A model generated the notes under the pieces. The model worked only from the letters and a program-made list of their open reading frames with translations. It was not told the origin of the DNA and did no database searches. A program made the translations under genes and the position numbers. A stretch of 64,000 bases of DNA from Pseudoalteromonas sp. GTDB taxonomy: Bacteria; Pseudomonadota; Gammaproteobacteria; Enterobacterales; Alteromonadaceae. The stretch spans positions 496,001-560,000 of the forward strand of contig NZ_JAGYIU010000003.1 in NCBI RefSeq assembly GCF_018402495.1, read 5' to 3'. The stretch's first letter is position 1. Every line of letters begins with the position of its first letter. Below, piece after piece: positions 56,322 to 64,000 of the stretch.

Positions 56322-56645
56322 AAGAATCTCCGAATGAAAAAACATTTAATTCTGTTAAACAATAACCAGCATTAATAAAAATGCGAAGATAGGGAAACTG
56401 AATACGTTACGTATCAAAGGAGTTTTGGGCGCATGGATGATAATTCAACCTTTGCAAACATTTAATTACTGTTTTTAGTTTGCAATGTGGCTTTTGGTAT
56501 TTGTACATGGTTACTGACACTATATTGTAAATGAGCCGCTGACAAACGAGGTAAGCGGTTAACGCTCACATAATATTTAACAGGCTAACCGCTATTACTT
56601 TATTTTAAAGTCCTCTAATATACGCATAATAATTATAATTTATCT

Positions 56646-57863
56646 ATGCGAGTCACTATGCATCCTCATATAGCCGCCCTTTATAACAGCGCTCAAAAAT
56701 CCAGCCGATTAATTATTGGCCTAATGAGTGGTACGTCTTTAGATGGTTTAGATGTGGCATTGTGTAAAATAACTGGAGCGGGTTTGCATACCCAAATAGA
56801 GGTATTAAAATTCACCACGGTTAAGTACAACGACGAGTATAAAACTAAAATAAAACAGGTGTTTGCTAAGCGCGAATGTGATTTAGAAGTTGTGACCTTG
56901 TTGCATCCGTGGGTAGGTAAACTCCATGGTACTATGGTTAATCACTGCTTAGCACAGTGGCAAGTAAATCCAGCCGATATAGATGTAATAGCAAGCCACG
57001 GGCAAACCATTTACCACTGCCCGCAATCACAGCATAACCACCCTGATTTTGAAAATGGCACACTACAAATTGGCGATAGCGACCAAATAGCCGTTACTAC
57101 AGGTATTACGACTATAGGCGATTTTAGACAAAAACATATTGCCGCAGGGGGAGAGGGAGCGCCATTGGCTGTTTATGGCGATTATTTGTTTTTTGCCAGC
57201 CCAAATGAAAGTCGTATTTTGCTCAACATAGGGGGCATTGCTAATTTAACATTTTTACCTAAAAACGGTGATACTGCAGCGGTCTTTAGCTCTGACATTG
57301 GCCCTGGTAATACGATGATGGATGCTTATGTACAGCGCCATTTTACTTCAATGCATTACGATAAAAATGCACAGCTTGCAAAAGCTGGTAAAGTAAGTGA
57401 GCAATTACTACAGGCGCTATATAACAATGCTTTTTTTAACCTAACTATGCCTAAAACTACGGGCCCCGAAGTATTTAATTTAACGTACCTACAAGATGCA
57501 CAAACTCGCTCAAACACACATAATTTAAAGCATCAAGATGTCCTTGCCACGCTTAATGCCTTTTCCGCTCAAGTGATTAGTGAAGCAATAAACGCTTGCA
57601 CTCAAAATACCGCAAATTGTGTGGTGTATGCCAGTGGGGGAGGCGTGCATAATCCGCTACTTATGAGTCAGTTAATTGCATTATGCCCAACGGTTAAAGG
57701 ATTTAAAAACACGCAACAACTAGGCGTTAACCCCGATGCGAAAGAGGCTGTGCTGTTTGCTATTTTGGCAAATGAATGTATTGCAGGTACTGCTCATTAT
57801 TCGGTAAGCTCAGCACTGGGTATTCCAAATATAACGATGGGCAAAGTGAGCTTTTCGGATTAA
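56646..57863 (+). CDS. anmK: Anhydro-N-acetylmuramic acid kinase
   Basis: 405 residues. GLMSGTSLDGLDVALCKI, ASHGQTIYHCPQ, TTIGDFRQKHIAAGGEGAPLA, NIGGIANLTFLP, SSDIGPGNTMMDAYV and ASGGGVHNPLLM are diagnostic for AnmK. It phosphorylates and opens 1,6-anhydroMurNAc released during cell-wall recycling, giving MurNAc-6-P. This links murein recycling to the GlcNAc pathway elsewhere in the window. The start could be 56646 or ATG 56658; neither has a strong ribosome-binding site. Confidence 0.95.
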   Translation: MRVTMHPHIAALYNSAQKSSRLIIGLMSGTSLDGLDVALCKITGAGLHTQIEVLKFTTVKYNDEYKTKIKQVFAKRECDLEVVTLLHPWVGKLHGTMVNHCLAQWQVNPADIDVIASHGQTIYHCPQSQHNHPDFENGTLQIGDSDQIAVTTGITTIGDFRQKHIAAGGEGAPLAVYGDYLFFASPNESRILLNIGGIANLTFLPKNGDTAAVFSSDIGPGNTMMDAYVQRHFTSMHYDKNAQLAKAGKVSEQLLQALYNNAFFNLTMPKTTGPEVFNLTYLQDAQTRSNTHNLKHQDVLATLNAFSAQVISEAINACTQNTANCVVYASGGGVHNPLLMSQLIALCPTVKGFKNTQQLGVNPDAKEAVLFAILANECIAGTAHYSVSSALGIPNITMGKVSFSD

Positions 57864-58348
57864 AAAAAAGATAACAATGAGCTACCAATATAGGCTATAG
57901 AGTGACGAAGTGAGTGTTTTTTTTTGGGCGGTATTTGTTTATACGCCGCGGGTATGTAGCCAAGTTTATAGGCGTTTATAGAGACATCAAATTGAGCGCT
58001 ATCTTTAAGTGTGCCGTGTCGCCCGTGCAACAGTATTTGTAAAACATAGTCATCGTTTGTTGTTATTTTATCAAATGACAATTCAATCTTGCCACGCTCT
58101 AAGTCTAATTGGGTCAAAGAATAGGTGACTAAATAACAAGCGTGGCGTTGTGTTAAATGTGTCGCACTCAATGAAATAACATCGTCTTCGTGTGCATCAG
58201 TTGGCAAAATGCATGAAAAAACAATCTTATGCTGCTCATCCGCATTAAGCACTAATGGATCGTATTCCATATTATGTGCCATGGCTGCAGAAAGTGGGTC
58301 TTCAAAAGATTGCAGTGCAAACGAAAGTTGCACTAAAGATGGTTTCAT
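57860..58348 (-). CDS. Uncharacterised 162-residue protein
   Basis: I do not recognise the family. The product is mixed alpha/beta in appearance (LVQLSFALQSFEDPLSAAM, IELSFDKITTNDDYVLQILLHGRHGTL) with a basic tail (KQIPPKKKHSLRHSIAYIGS) ending in a short hydrophobic stretch. There is no signal peptide and no catalytic motif. Its stop overlaps the anmK stop region by four bases on the opposite strand. No good ribosome-binding site precedes ATG 58348, but codon use is ordinary. Confidence 0.55.
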   Translation of the reverse strand: MKPSLVQLSFALQSFEDPLSAAMAHNMEYDPLVLNADEQHKIVFSCILPTDAHEDDVISLSATHLTQRHACYLVTYSLTQLDLERGKIELSFDKITTNDDYVLQILLHGRHGTLKDSAQFDVSINAYKLGYIPAAYKQIPPKKKHSLRHSIAYIGSSLLSFF

Positions 58349-58551
58349 GTGATCTAGTCATTAAGTGGATATTGTTGGTTATTATCTACTAACTAGATTG
58401 CAAAATTATGACTGTGGAAAAAACCAGCAAAATAGTATTCGACTCTACATATTATAATCCCTAAAGTATAACTGTCAGAAAAATAGAATAAATTGACACT
58501 TTGCAAGTTAATGCTCTAAGCTGTAATTCAAAAATAATGGAATTTAATGGA

Positions 58552-61437
58552 ATGAGATTTCTTCAACGACCATTTTTTTGGTTTTGTGGTATTAGTGTTA
58601 CTTTAATCATTGTATTAATCGTTGCACTTTTGCAGGTGGAACAACAACGTGAAAATATGTTTTCAGCAGAGCTTGAGCATCTGCAACGAAGTAATACTCA
58701 TTATTTACAGCAAATAAAGTCGCAAGTTCAGCAAAAAGCGCTCACCTTAGCTGAACTTGTCAGTGCTAATTCGATGATACGTAATCGTGTTATTGAAAGT
58801 GCACATATTTACATTTCAGCACAAAGTGAGCCAGAAAAGTCCAATCAGTTAGAGGCTGTTCGTCAAGCTGCATTACCAGAACTTTTGTTACAATGGGATG
58901 CCTTGCAAGCTGACTTTGTTAAGCAGCTACATATTCATTTGGCACCTGATGCTTTTACATTGCTTAGAGCACACAAACCAGAGCGCCATAGTGATCAATT
59001 GGCAGCTGTACGGCCATTAGTTATGTCAGTCCTAGAGCAAGGTAAAGCATTCTCAGGTTTAGAAATCGGCAGGCATGGGTTGGGCGTGCGCGCTGTGGTG
59101 CCTGTAAAAAATAATAATCAAAAAACAGTTGGGGCTATTGAGGTTGGTTTAGGTATTAAAGAATTAATAGCGCAACAGCAGTTGTCGCTATTACACCAAA
59201 ATGAAACTAATACGGGTGTATTTGCTTTGTTTTCTCAAGAAGCTGTAACGGTAATGTTTGATAAACAACCCTTTAACAACAATAGCGCGTGGGTTTTTGA
59301 GAAGTCAGCTGAGGTTAGTCGTTTAGATTGGTTGAAACCAGATTTGCTACCAAATAATATAAATTCGCCTCAAGCATTACGTGTAGAACAAGATAATCAG
59401 CACTTTTTAATTACGCTAGTACCTTGGCATAGCTATAAACAAAACACCAATGAATCTGCACAGGTTGTATTTGCTGTTTGGCAAGATATTAGTGACCTCG
59501 TTGAACAACAGCGCCGGCAAAGTATTTTTATTTGGAGTGTTTGGATTTTATTTGCATTACTAAGTTCTATATTGATTGCGTTCTTTGCTCGGCGCTTACA
59601 ATCATCTACAGTGCAAACCTTAAAAGCTCAACAGCATCAGCTGCGTTGGTCGGAGCAGCGTCTAAATGCTTTGTTTAGTTTGTCTCCATTACCCATATTG
59701 TTAAATAAATTAGCAGACGGCACTTTTATAGAGTCAAATAAAGCCATGGAACAACTAGTTGGTTATACTGAGGATGAGATAAAAGCGCTCAGTTATTGGG
59801 ACTTAACCCCAGAGCGTTATGCTGAAGATGAGCAGCGCCAACTTGAATTATTGAATACAACAGGTCGATACGGACCTTATCGTAAGCAGTATATACATAA
59901 AAATGGCCATTTAATTGATATTGAACTTAACGGCGTATTATTTGAAAACCCGGCAGGAGAAAAAATGATATGGACTATTATTCAAGATTTAACCCAGCGT
60001 AATCAAATTGATAAAATGAAAGACGAGTTTATTTCAACCGTGAGTCATGAGTTACGTACACCGCTCACGTCTATTTCTGGCTCTTTGTCTTTAATACTTT
60101 CTGGTGCAACAGGAGAGCTAAACGATAAAAGTAAAAAAATGCTCACGATAGCGCAGCGCAACAGTCAACGGTTAAACTCTTTGGTTAATGATTTACTCGA
60201 TATTGAAAAGCTTTCAGCTGGAAAAGCACACTTTATGCCAGAAGAAGCTGATCTTAAAATTGTAATTAATGAGGCTGTAGAGCAGATAAAGCCGTTTGCC
60301 AATACTTATCAAATAACAATAAAGGTTTCGTATATCGATGCTGCTGTTGTATTTGTCGATGTGCTGAGAATTCATCAAGTTTTAACTAATTTATTATCTA
60401 ATGCGATTAAGTTTTCTAATACGGGCTCTCAAATAGATGTCAAAGCCGAAATTGTAGGAGAAAACGTATGTATTTCTATAACAGACTCTGGGGTTGGCAT
60501 AACCGAAAAAGAAATCAATAGTTTGTTCCAACGGTTTAAGCAGCTTGACAATAGCACAACAAAACAGCAGGGTGGAACAGGCCTTGGCTTAGCCATTTGT
60601 CGTGAAATTGTGCATCAGTCTGGAGGAAATATTGGTGTTGAAAGTGAACTAGGTAAAGGATCGCGTTTTTGGTTTGAGTTGCCACTATTAGCAGATTCTA
60701 AGAAAGTAATTACGTCTGAAAAAGTACTCATTATTGAAGACGATGCAGATATAGCCAGCACTTTAAGGGCTATGCTCGAACATGAAGGTTTTTTGACTGA
60801 CTGGGCACCTGATTCAGCGCATGCATGGCAATTATTGACACAAAATACGTATAGACTGATCACGCTTGATTTACGTTTGCAGCAAGAGCATGGCAGTGAC
60901 TTTTTTTTCCGTCTACGGCACAACTTAGAAACTCAAAATTTGCCTGTTTTGGTTATTTCCGCCTATTTAGAAGAGGGTAAATTACAATTAAGTGCAATTG
61001 CCAATGCAATAGACTGGCTCGAAAAACCAATAGAGCAAGATAAACTCGTAGAAAAATTAAGTAATTTACTCGACAACACACAATGGCAAAACGACGCACG
61101 TATATTACATGTAGAAGATGACAGTGACATTGTAGAAATAGTAAAAATACATTTACAACAAAAATGTCGCTATTATCATGCAAAAACGCTTAACCAGGCG
61201 CAGGTTATGTTAAGTCAATACCAGTTTGACTTAGTATTATTAGATATAGGTCTGCCTGATGGTAGTGGCTGGGAGTTGCTGGCTGATTTAAAAAAATTAA
61301 ACTATGATATACCTGTCGTAGTATTTTCTGCCCAAGACTGCTCGGTTCATCAACGCAACAAAGTAAGCGCTTCGTTTGCAAAATCGCGTGTAGAGCCCAA
61401 AGAGCTAGTAGAACGCATAAAAAACTTGCTAAATTAA
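58552..61437 (+). CDS. Hybrid sensor histidine kinase with PAS and two receivers
   Basis: About 961 residues. Membrane helix near the N-terminus, double-Cache-like periplasmic domain (about 40-310, with FSGLEIGRHGLGVRAVVPV), second helix (about 330-350), PAS (about 370-480), HisKA with STVSHELRTPLTSISGSLSL, HATPase ([29 protein letters not shown]), receiver 1 (VLIIEDDADI, ITLDLRLQ, EKPIEQ) and receiver 2 (ILHVEDDSDI, VLLDIGLPDGSGWE, FAKSRVEP). Both receivers keep their phosphoacceptor Asp. The frame opens at TTG 58501; ATG 58552 with a GGA ten bases upstream is preferred, ATG 58537 is possible. It is followed 12 bp later by a lone receiver. Confidence 0.9.
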   Translation: MRFLQRPFFWFCGISVTLIIVLIVALLQVEQQRENMFSAELEHLQRSNTHYLQQIKSQVQQKALTLAELVSANSMIRNRVIESAHIYISAQSEPEKSNQLEAVRQAALPELLLQWDALQADFVKQLHIHLAPDAFTLLRAHKPERHSDQLAAVRPLVMSVLEQGKAFSGLEIGRHGLGVRAVVPVKNNNQKTVGAIEVGLGIKELIAQQQLSLLHQNETNTGVFALFSQEAVTVMFDKQPFNNNSAWVFEKSAEVSRLDWLKPDLLPNNINSPQALRVEQDNQHFLITLVPWHSYKQNTNESAQVVFAVWQDISDLVEQQRRQSIFIWSVWILFALLSSILIAFFARRLQSSTVQTLKAQQHQLRWSEQRLNALFSLSPLPILLNKLADGTFIESNKAMEQLVGYTEDEIKALSYWDLTPERYAEDEQRQLELLNTTGRYGPYRKQYIHKNGHLIDIELNGVLFENPAGEKMIWTIIQDLTQRNQIDKMKDEFISTVSHELRTPLTSISGSLSLILSGATGELNDKSKKMLTIAQRNSQRLNSLVNDLLDIEKLSAGKAHFMPEEADLKIVINEAVEQIKPFANTYQITIKVSYIDAAVVFVDVLRIHQVLTNLLSNAIKFSNTGSQIDVKAEIVGENVCISITDSGVGITEKEINSLFQRFKQLDNSTTKQQGGTGLGLAICREIVHQSGGNIGVESELGKGSRFWFELPLLADSKKVITSEKVLIIEDDADIASTLRAMLEHEGFLTDWAPDSAHAWQLLTQNTYRLITLDLRLQQEHGSDFFFRLRHNLETQNLPVLVISAYLEEGKLQLSAIANAIDWLEKPIEQDKLVEKLSNLLDNTQWQNDARILHVEDDSDIVEIVKIHLQQKCRYYHAKTLNQAQVMLSQYQFDLVLLDIGLPDGSGWELLADLKKLNYDIPVVVFSAQDCSVHQRNKVSASFAKSRVEPKELVERIKNLLN

Positions 61438-61449
61438 AAAGGGGTTTAC

Positions 61450-61836
61450 ATGGCGTTAAAAAAAATAATGCATGTTGAAGATGATGAGTGTATTCGTATT
61501 ATAGCTGAAATGGCATTAACAGAGGTGGCGGGGTTCGAAGTCTTAAGCTGTGATGGCGGGCATGCTGCTCTAGAACAAGTTGAAGCGTTTGCACCCGATT
61601 TAATCTTGTTAGATGTTATGATGCCAAAAATGGATGGTTTACAAACACTACTTGAACTAAGAAAAATTCCTTCTATTGCTACTACACCTGTTGTTTTTAT
61701 GACAGCAAAAATTCAACAGTCTGAAAAACAACAGTACCTTGACGCGGGTGCGATAGGCGTAATAGACAAACCTTTTGAGCCAATGCAACTAGGCGATAAT
61801 TTACGTTCACTTTATCTAAATGCACAAAAAAGTTAA
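61450..61836 (+). CDS. CheY-like single-domain response regulator
   Basis: 128 residues forming one receiver: MHVEDDECIR acidic site, LILLDVMMPKMDGL with phosphoacceptor, VFMTAK switch and VIDKPFEP lysine. AAGGGG upstream of ATG is a strong ribosome-binding site. It lies 12 bp after the hybrid kinase gene and so is its probable phosphorelay partner. It has no output domain. Confidence 0.93.
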   Translation: MALKKIMHVEDDECIRIIAEMALTEVAGFEVLSCDGGHAALEQVEAFAPDLILLDVMMPKMDGLQTLLELRKIPSIATTPVVFMTAKIQQSEKQQYLDAGAIGVIDKPFEPMQLGDNLRSLYLNAQKS

Positions 61837-62248
61837 TGACGATAAATGTGCTACTTTTTACTTTTAACGAGACATAAATATAACCATTCACAACTATAAC
61901 AGACCCTAGTAAATGTATAGCAGCTAGTTTTCTTAGAGGTACATTTTGCCGAATATATAGAGGTACAACAATAGAAGCTTTTGATTGATGATTTTTGCAT
62001 TGTGTTACCTAAGGTTAATGAGCTCATTTTTAATGCTATCTAATATTTGTCATCAATCGATAAATGAATAATAAATTATTTAATTTTGTAATATATTGGT
62101 ACTGACTTACGTCACTACGCTTTTTACTCTACATACAGAGCTGATAAAGGCAATGCACAGCAATATTTTAAAATAGGCGGTACAGGGGCTTTGTTATATG
62201 TACAATTTTTACTGTGAATTTGACGGTTTAAAAGGATTTGGTGGTTAA
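61837..62248. other. 412-bp gap with no gene
   Basis: AT-rich DNA between the lone receiver and the diguanylate cyclase. An ACAGACCCTAGT word near 61895 recalls the MITE end but is too short to assign. AAAAGGATTTGG near 62230 is the ribosome-binding region of the next gene. It may hold that gene's promoter. Confidence 0.5.
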
Positions 62249-63877
62249 ATGACAAACGCTAAAAAAAACAATTACGCAGAGCGTTTTAAAGCACTACAAA
62301 CGCAGTTTTTTGATGGTTTAGATGAAAAAGTTACTGCGTTAAACTGGCTTGGTATACAAGTGGTAAACGGTGAGGCTGCGAAGTTGGTTGATATCATTGC
62401 GTTAAGTCATCAGTTAGCGGGATCCTGTGGCACTTTTGGTTTTGAGGATTTAGGTAAACAGGCGCGACAAATAGAGCAATACGCGTTAACGCTACAAGCG
62501 AAAAATAACGTTGAGGACAAACAGCTAAGTAAACTAACGCAGTGCATAGATAAATTTAATAAAAATATAAAGCAGCAAAAAAGTATTCCCTGCGCATTTG
62601 ACGATATCACTGCAGACTCTGAGGTTAATAGAAGTATTTGGCTATTGGCTATTAGTGAGCCGCTTAGTAAGGAGTTGGCGCTGCAATTATCTGCATTTGG
62701 TTACGAGGTGGTGTTTTTTTCAAATATTGAACAGTGTATGCAGCAACTTTTACATTCTCAGCCTTCACTTATTTTTGCATCAGTACAATTAGACGCAGAT
62801 AAAAAATCTATTTTTTCGCATACCGATTTCTTGGCATATATTCGCGATAAGTCGATTGCGTTTATGGTGTATTCAAATAAAGATGAATTTGATTTAAGAG
62901 TCGCAGCAGTGCGCCACAATGCACAGGCTTTTTATGTGTCGCCACTCGATACCCCTACCATGATAGGGCGCATGTCTGACCTTATGAATTGTGAGTCAAT
63001 AACCGGACGAGTATGTATTATTGATGATGATATACTATTGGCACAGCGCTATGCTTTAACATTAGAGTCAGCAGGTATCGAGTCATTGGTAATTACTAAT
63101 GTAGAAAACATGGTTAAGCAAATATTGCAGTTTAATCCTGATTTAGTTTTATTAGATTTAAATATGCCTAATTTTAGCGGTCCTGAACTTACCGGTGTTA
63201 TTCGCCAGTATGACGCACTTAAAAGCTTATCTATTGTGTACCTGTCAGCTGAGTTAAATGAGGACAAACAGTTAAGTGCCATGGCCTTTGGTGCTGATGA
63301 CTTTTTAAATAAACCTATTGGGGATCGACAATTAATCGAGTCTGTCAAAATACGTCTTAATCGCAGTAGAGAGTTGCGCAATTTAATAGAAAAAGATGCC
63401 ATGACGGGCTTGTTAACTCACAGCACCATACAAGAATCGGTTGAGCAAGAGTTTGAACGCGCTAAACGCAGTAATACGACGCTAAGTATTGTTATGATCG
63501 ATATTGACCATTTTAAACGTGTAAATGACCGCTATGGTCATGGGTTGGGAGATGTTGTTATTACCACGCTGGCAAATATGCTAAAGCAGCGAATACGTCG
63601 CAGTGACAAAGCCGGGCGTTATGGTGGCGAAGAATTTATACTTGTTTTACCTGAGTGTTCAAAAAAATATGCAATAAGTTTAACACAAACAATTTTAGAT
63701 AATTTCAATAAGCTGTTGTTTAATGCCGAGAACGAAAAATTTAACTGCTCTTTTTCTGCAGGTGTTACCTCTACTGAAGAGCAGTTTGAAAGTGCGGAAG
63801 AAATGTTTAATTCTGCAGATAAAAGATTATATTATGCTAAGTCAAATGGACGTAATAAAGTGGTGAGTGACTATTAA
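62249..63877 (+). CDS. HPt-pseudoreceiver-receiver-GGDEF diguanylate cyclase
   Basis: 542 residues. N-terminal HPt-like helical domain with the phospho-His in ALSHQLAGSCGTFGF (His about 52). A first receiver-like domain (about 127-245) lacks the phosphoacceptor (LIFASVQLD) and the conserved Lys (YVSPLD). A second receiver is intact (CIIDDDILLA, LVLLDLNMPNFSG, IVYLSAE, FLNKPI). The GGDEF domain has DIDHFKRVNDRYGHGLGDVV and the active signature RYGGEEF, so it should make c-di-GMP. HPt plus receiver in one chain suggests it receives phosphate from the hybrid kinase encoded upstream. ATG 62249 follows AAAAGGA. Confidence 0.92.
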   Translation: MTNAKKNNYAERFKALQTQFFDGLDEKVTALNWLGIQVVNGEAAKLVDIIALSHQLAGSCGTFGFEDLGKQARQIEQYALTLQAKNNVEDKQLSKLTQCIDKFNKNIKQQKSIPCAFDDITADSEVNRSIWLLAISEPLSKELALQLSAFGYEVVFFSNIEQCMQQLLHSQPSLIFASVQLDADKKSIFSHTDFLAYIRDKSIAFMVYSNKDEFDLRVAAVRHNAQAFYVSPLDTPTMIGRMSDLMNCESITGRVCIIDDDILLAQRYALTLESAGIESLVITNVENMVKQILQFNPDLVLLDLNMPNFSGPELTGVIRQYDALKSLSIVYLSAELNEDKQLSAMAFGADDFLNKPIGDRQLIESVKIRLNRSRELRNLIEKDAMTGLLTHSTIQESVEQEFERAKRSNTTLSIVMIDIDHFKRVNDRYGHGLGDVVITTLANMLKQRIRRSDKAGRYGGEEFILVLPECSKKYAISLTQTILDNFNKLLFNAENEKFNCSFSAGVTSTEEQFESAEEMFNSADKRLYYAKSNGRNKVVSDY

Positions 63878-63908
63878 TTCTACTTACTCGTACACTGATT
63901 TAGAAAGA

Positions 63909-63944
63909 GCTGCAAATTAACCTTGAAAGGTCGACAGACACTAA
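63909..63944 (-). repeat. Solo MITE end near the right edge
   Basis: GCTGCAAATTAACCTTGAAA then GGTCGACAGACACTAA matches the right terminus of the 359-bp element, including the CTGCAAATT just inside it. No left end is present. Confidence 0.65.
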
Positions 63945-63954
63945 TTTAAGTTAC

Positions 63955-64000
63955 ATGAATAACCGCTTTGGTATGGAATACGGTGATAAAGCTGTTAAAG
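63955..64000 (+). CDS. Possible start of a gene running off the window
   Basis: ATG 63955 opens MNNRFGMEYGDKAVK and remains open to the edge. There is no clear ribosome-binding site, and too little sequence to recognise a family. Confidence 0.25.
   Translation, partial: MNNRFGMEYGDKAVK

Overview
The window looks like a chromosomal segment of a marine gammaproteobacterium, most likely Pseudoalteromonas or a close Alteromonadales relative. The evidence is the AT-rich DNA, the N-acetylglucosamine (GlcNAc) operon with a LacI-type NagR and its palindromic operators, large TonB-dependent receptors, and an unusually dense set of two-component and c-di-GMP genes. No tRNA, rRNA, CRISPR array or prophage was seen.

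Layout. 1-1303: 3'-truncated dGTPase gene on the minus strand. 1469-8181: apparent operon of a lipoprotein glycerophosphodiesterase, a PEGA-like membrane protein, a frameshifted zinc-ribbon membrane protein and an ENPP-type phosphodiesterase. 8234-12295: large SNF2-family ATPase. 12484-14803: BenE-type transporter and ferrochelatase. 14881-26826: signalling island with a degenerate HD-GYP response regulator and an intact CheY-CheC-kinase operon, then a decayed block holding an IS1634-family element, a broken sensor kinase, a broken FIST sensor, a receiver remnant, a broken receiver-GGDEF-EAL protein and a split receiver-HDOD protein. The decayed block lies between two inverted copies of a MITE-like repeat (18672-18783 and 26932-27290). 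27624-30538: TonB receptor and the ribosome-rescue factor ArfA. 30874-31599: glutaredoxin-MauE fusion. 31841-40841: GlcNAc/chitin-oligosaccharide utilisation (nagR, GH20 hexosaminidase, nagK, nagB-II, nagA, nagP), with two NagR-like operators and a nonsense codon in nagP.

40911-46338: DUF2235 hydrolase, NDH-2, RecQ-like helicase and a YkgJ-type cysteine-cluster protein. 46359-50665: KtrAB-like potassium uptake genes divergent from a KdpDE-like two-component pair, with CTTTATAAA palindromes between them. 50906-54575: Cache sensor kinase and a canonical HD-GYP response regulator. 54627-58348: GST, NADP-dependent reductase, anmK and one unknown gene. 58552-63877: hybrid kinase with two receivers, a lone receiver, and an HPt-receiver-receiver-GGDEF diguanylate cyclase, probably one phosphorelay.

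The main themes are signal transduction converging on c-di-GMP and amino-sugar catabolism/recycling (chitin side: GH20 and nag genes; murein side: anmK). The second theme is pseudogenisation: at least seven reading frames here are broken, many by single-base losses in homopolymers. Real decay is favoured at 18.8-26.8 kb because one remnant there also has substitutions and lost motifs, but base-calling error cannot be excluded for individual sites.
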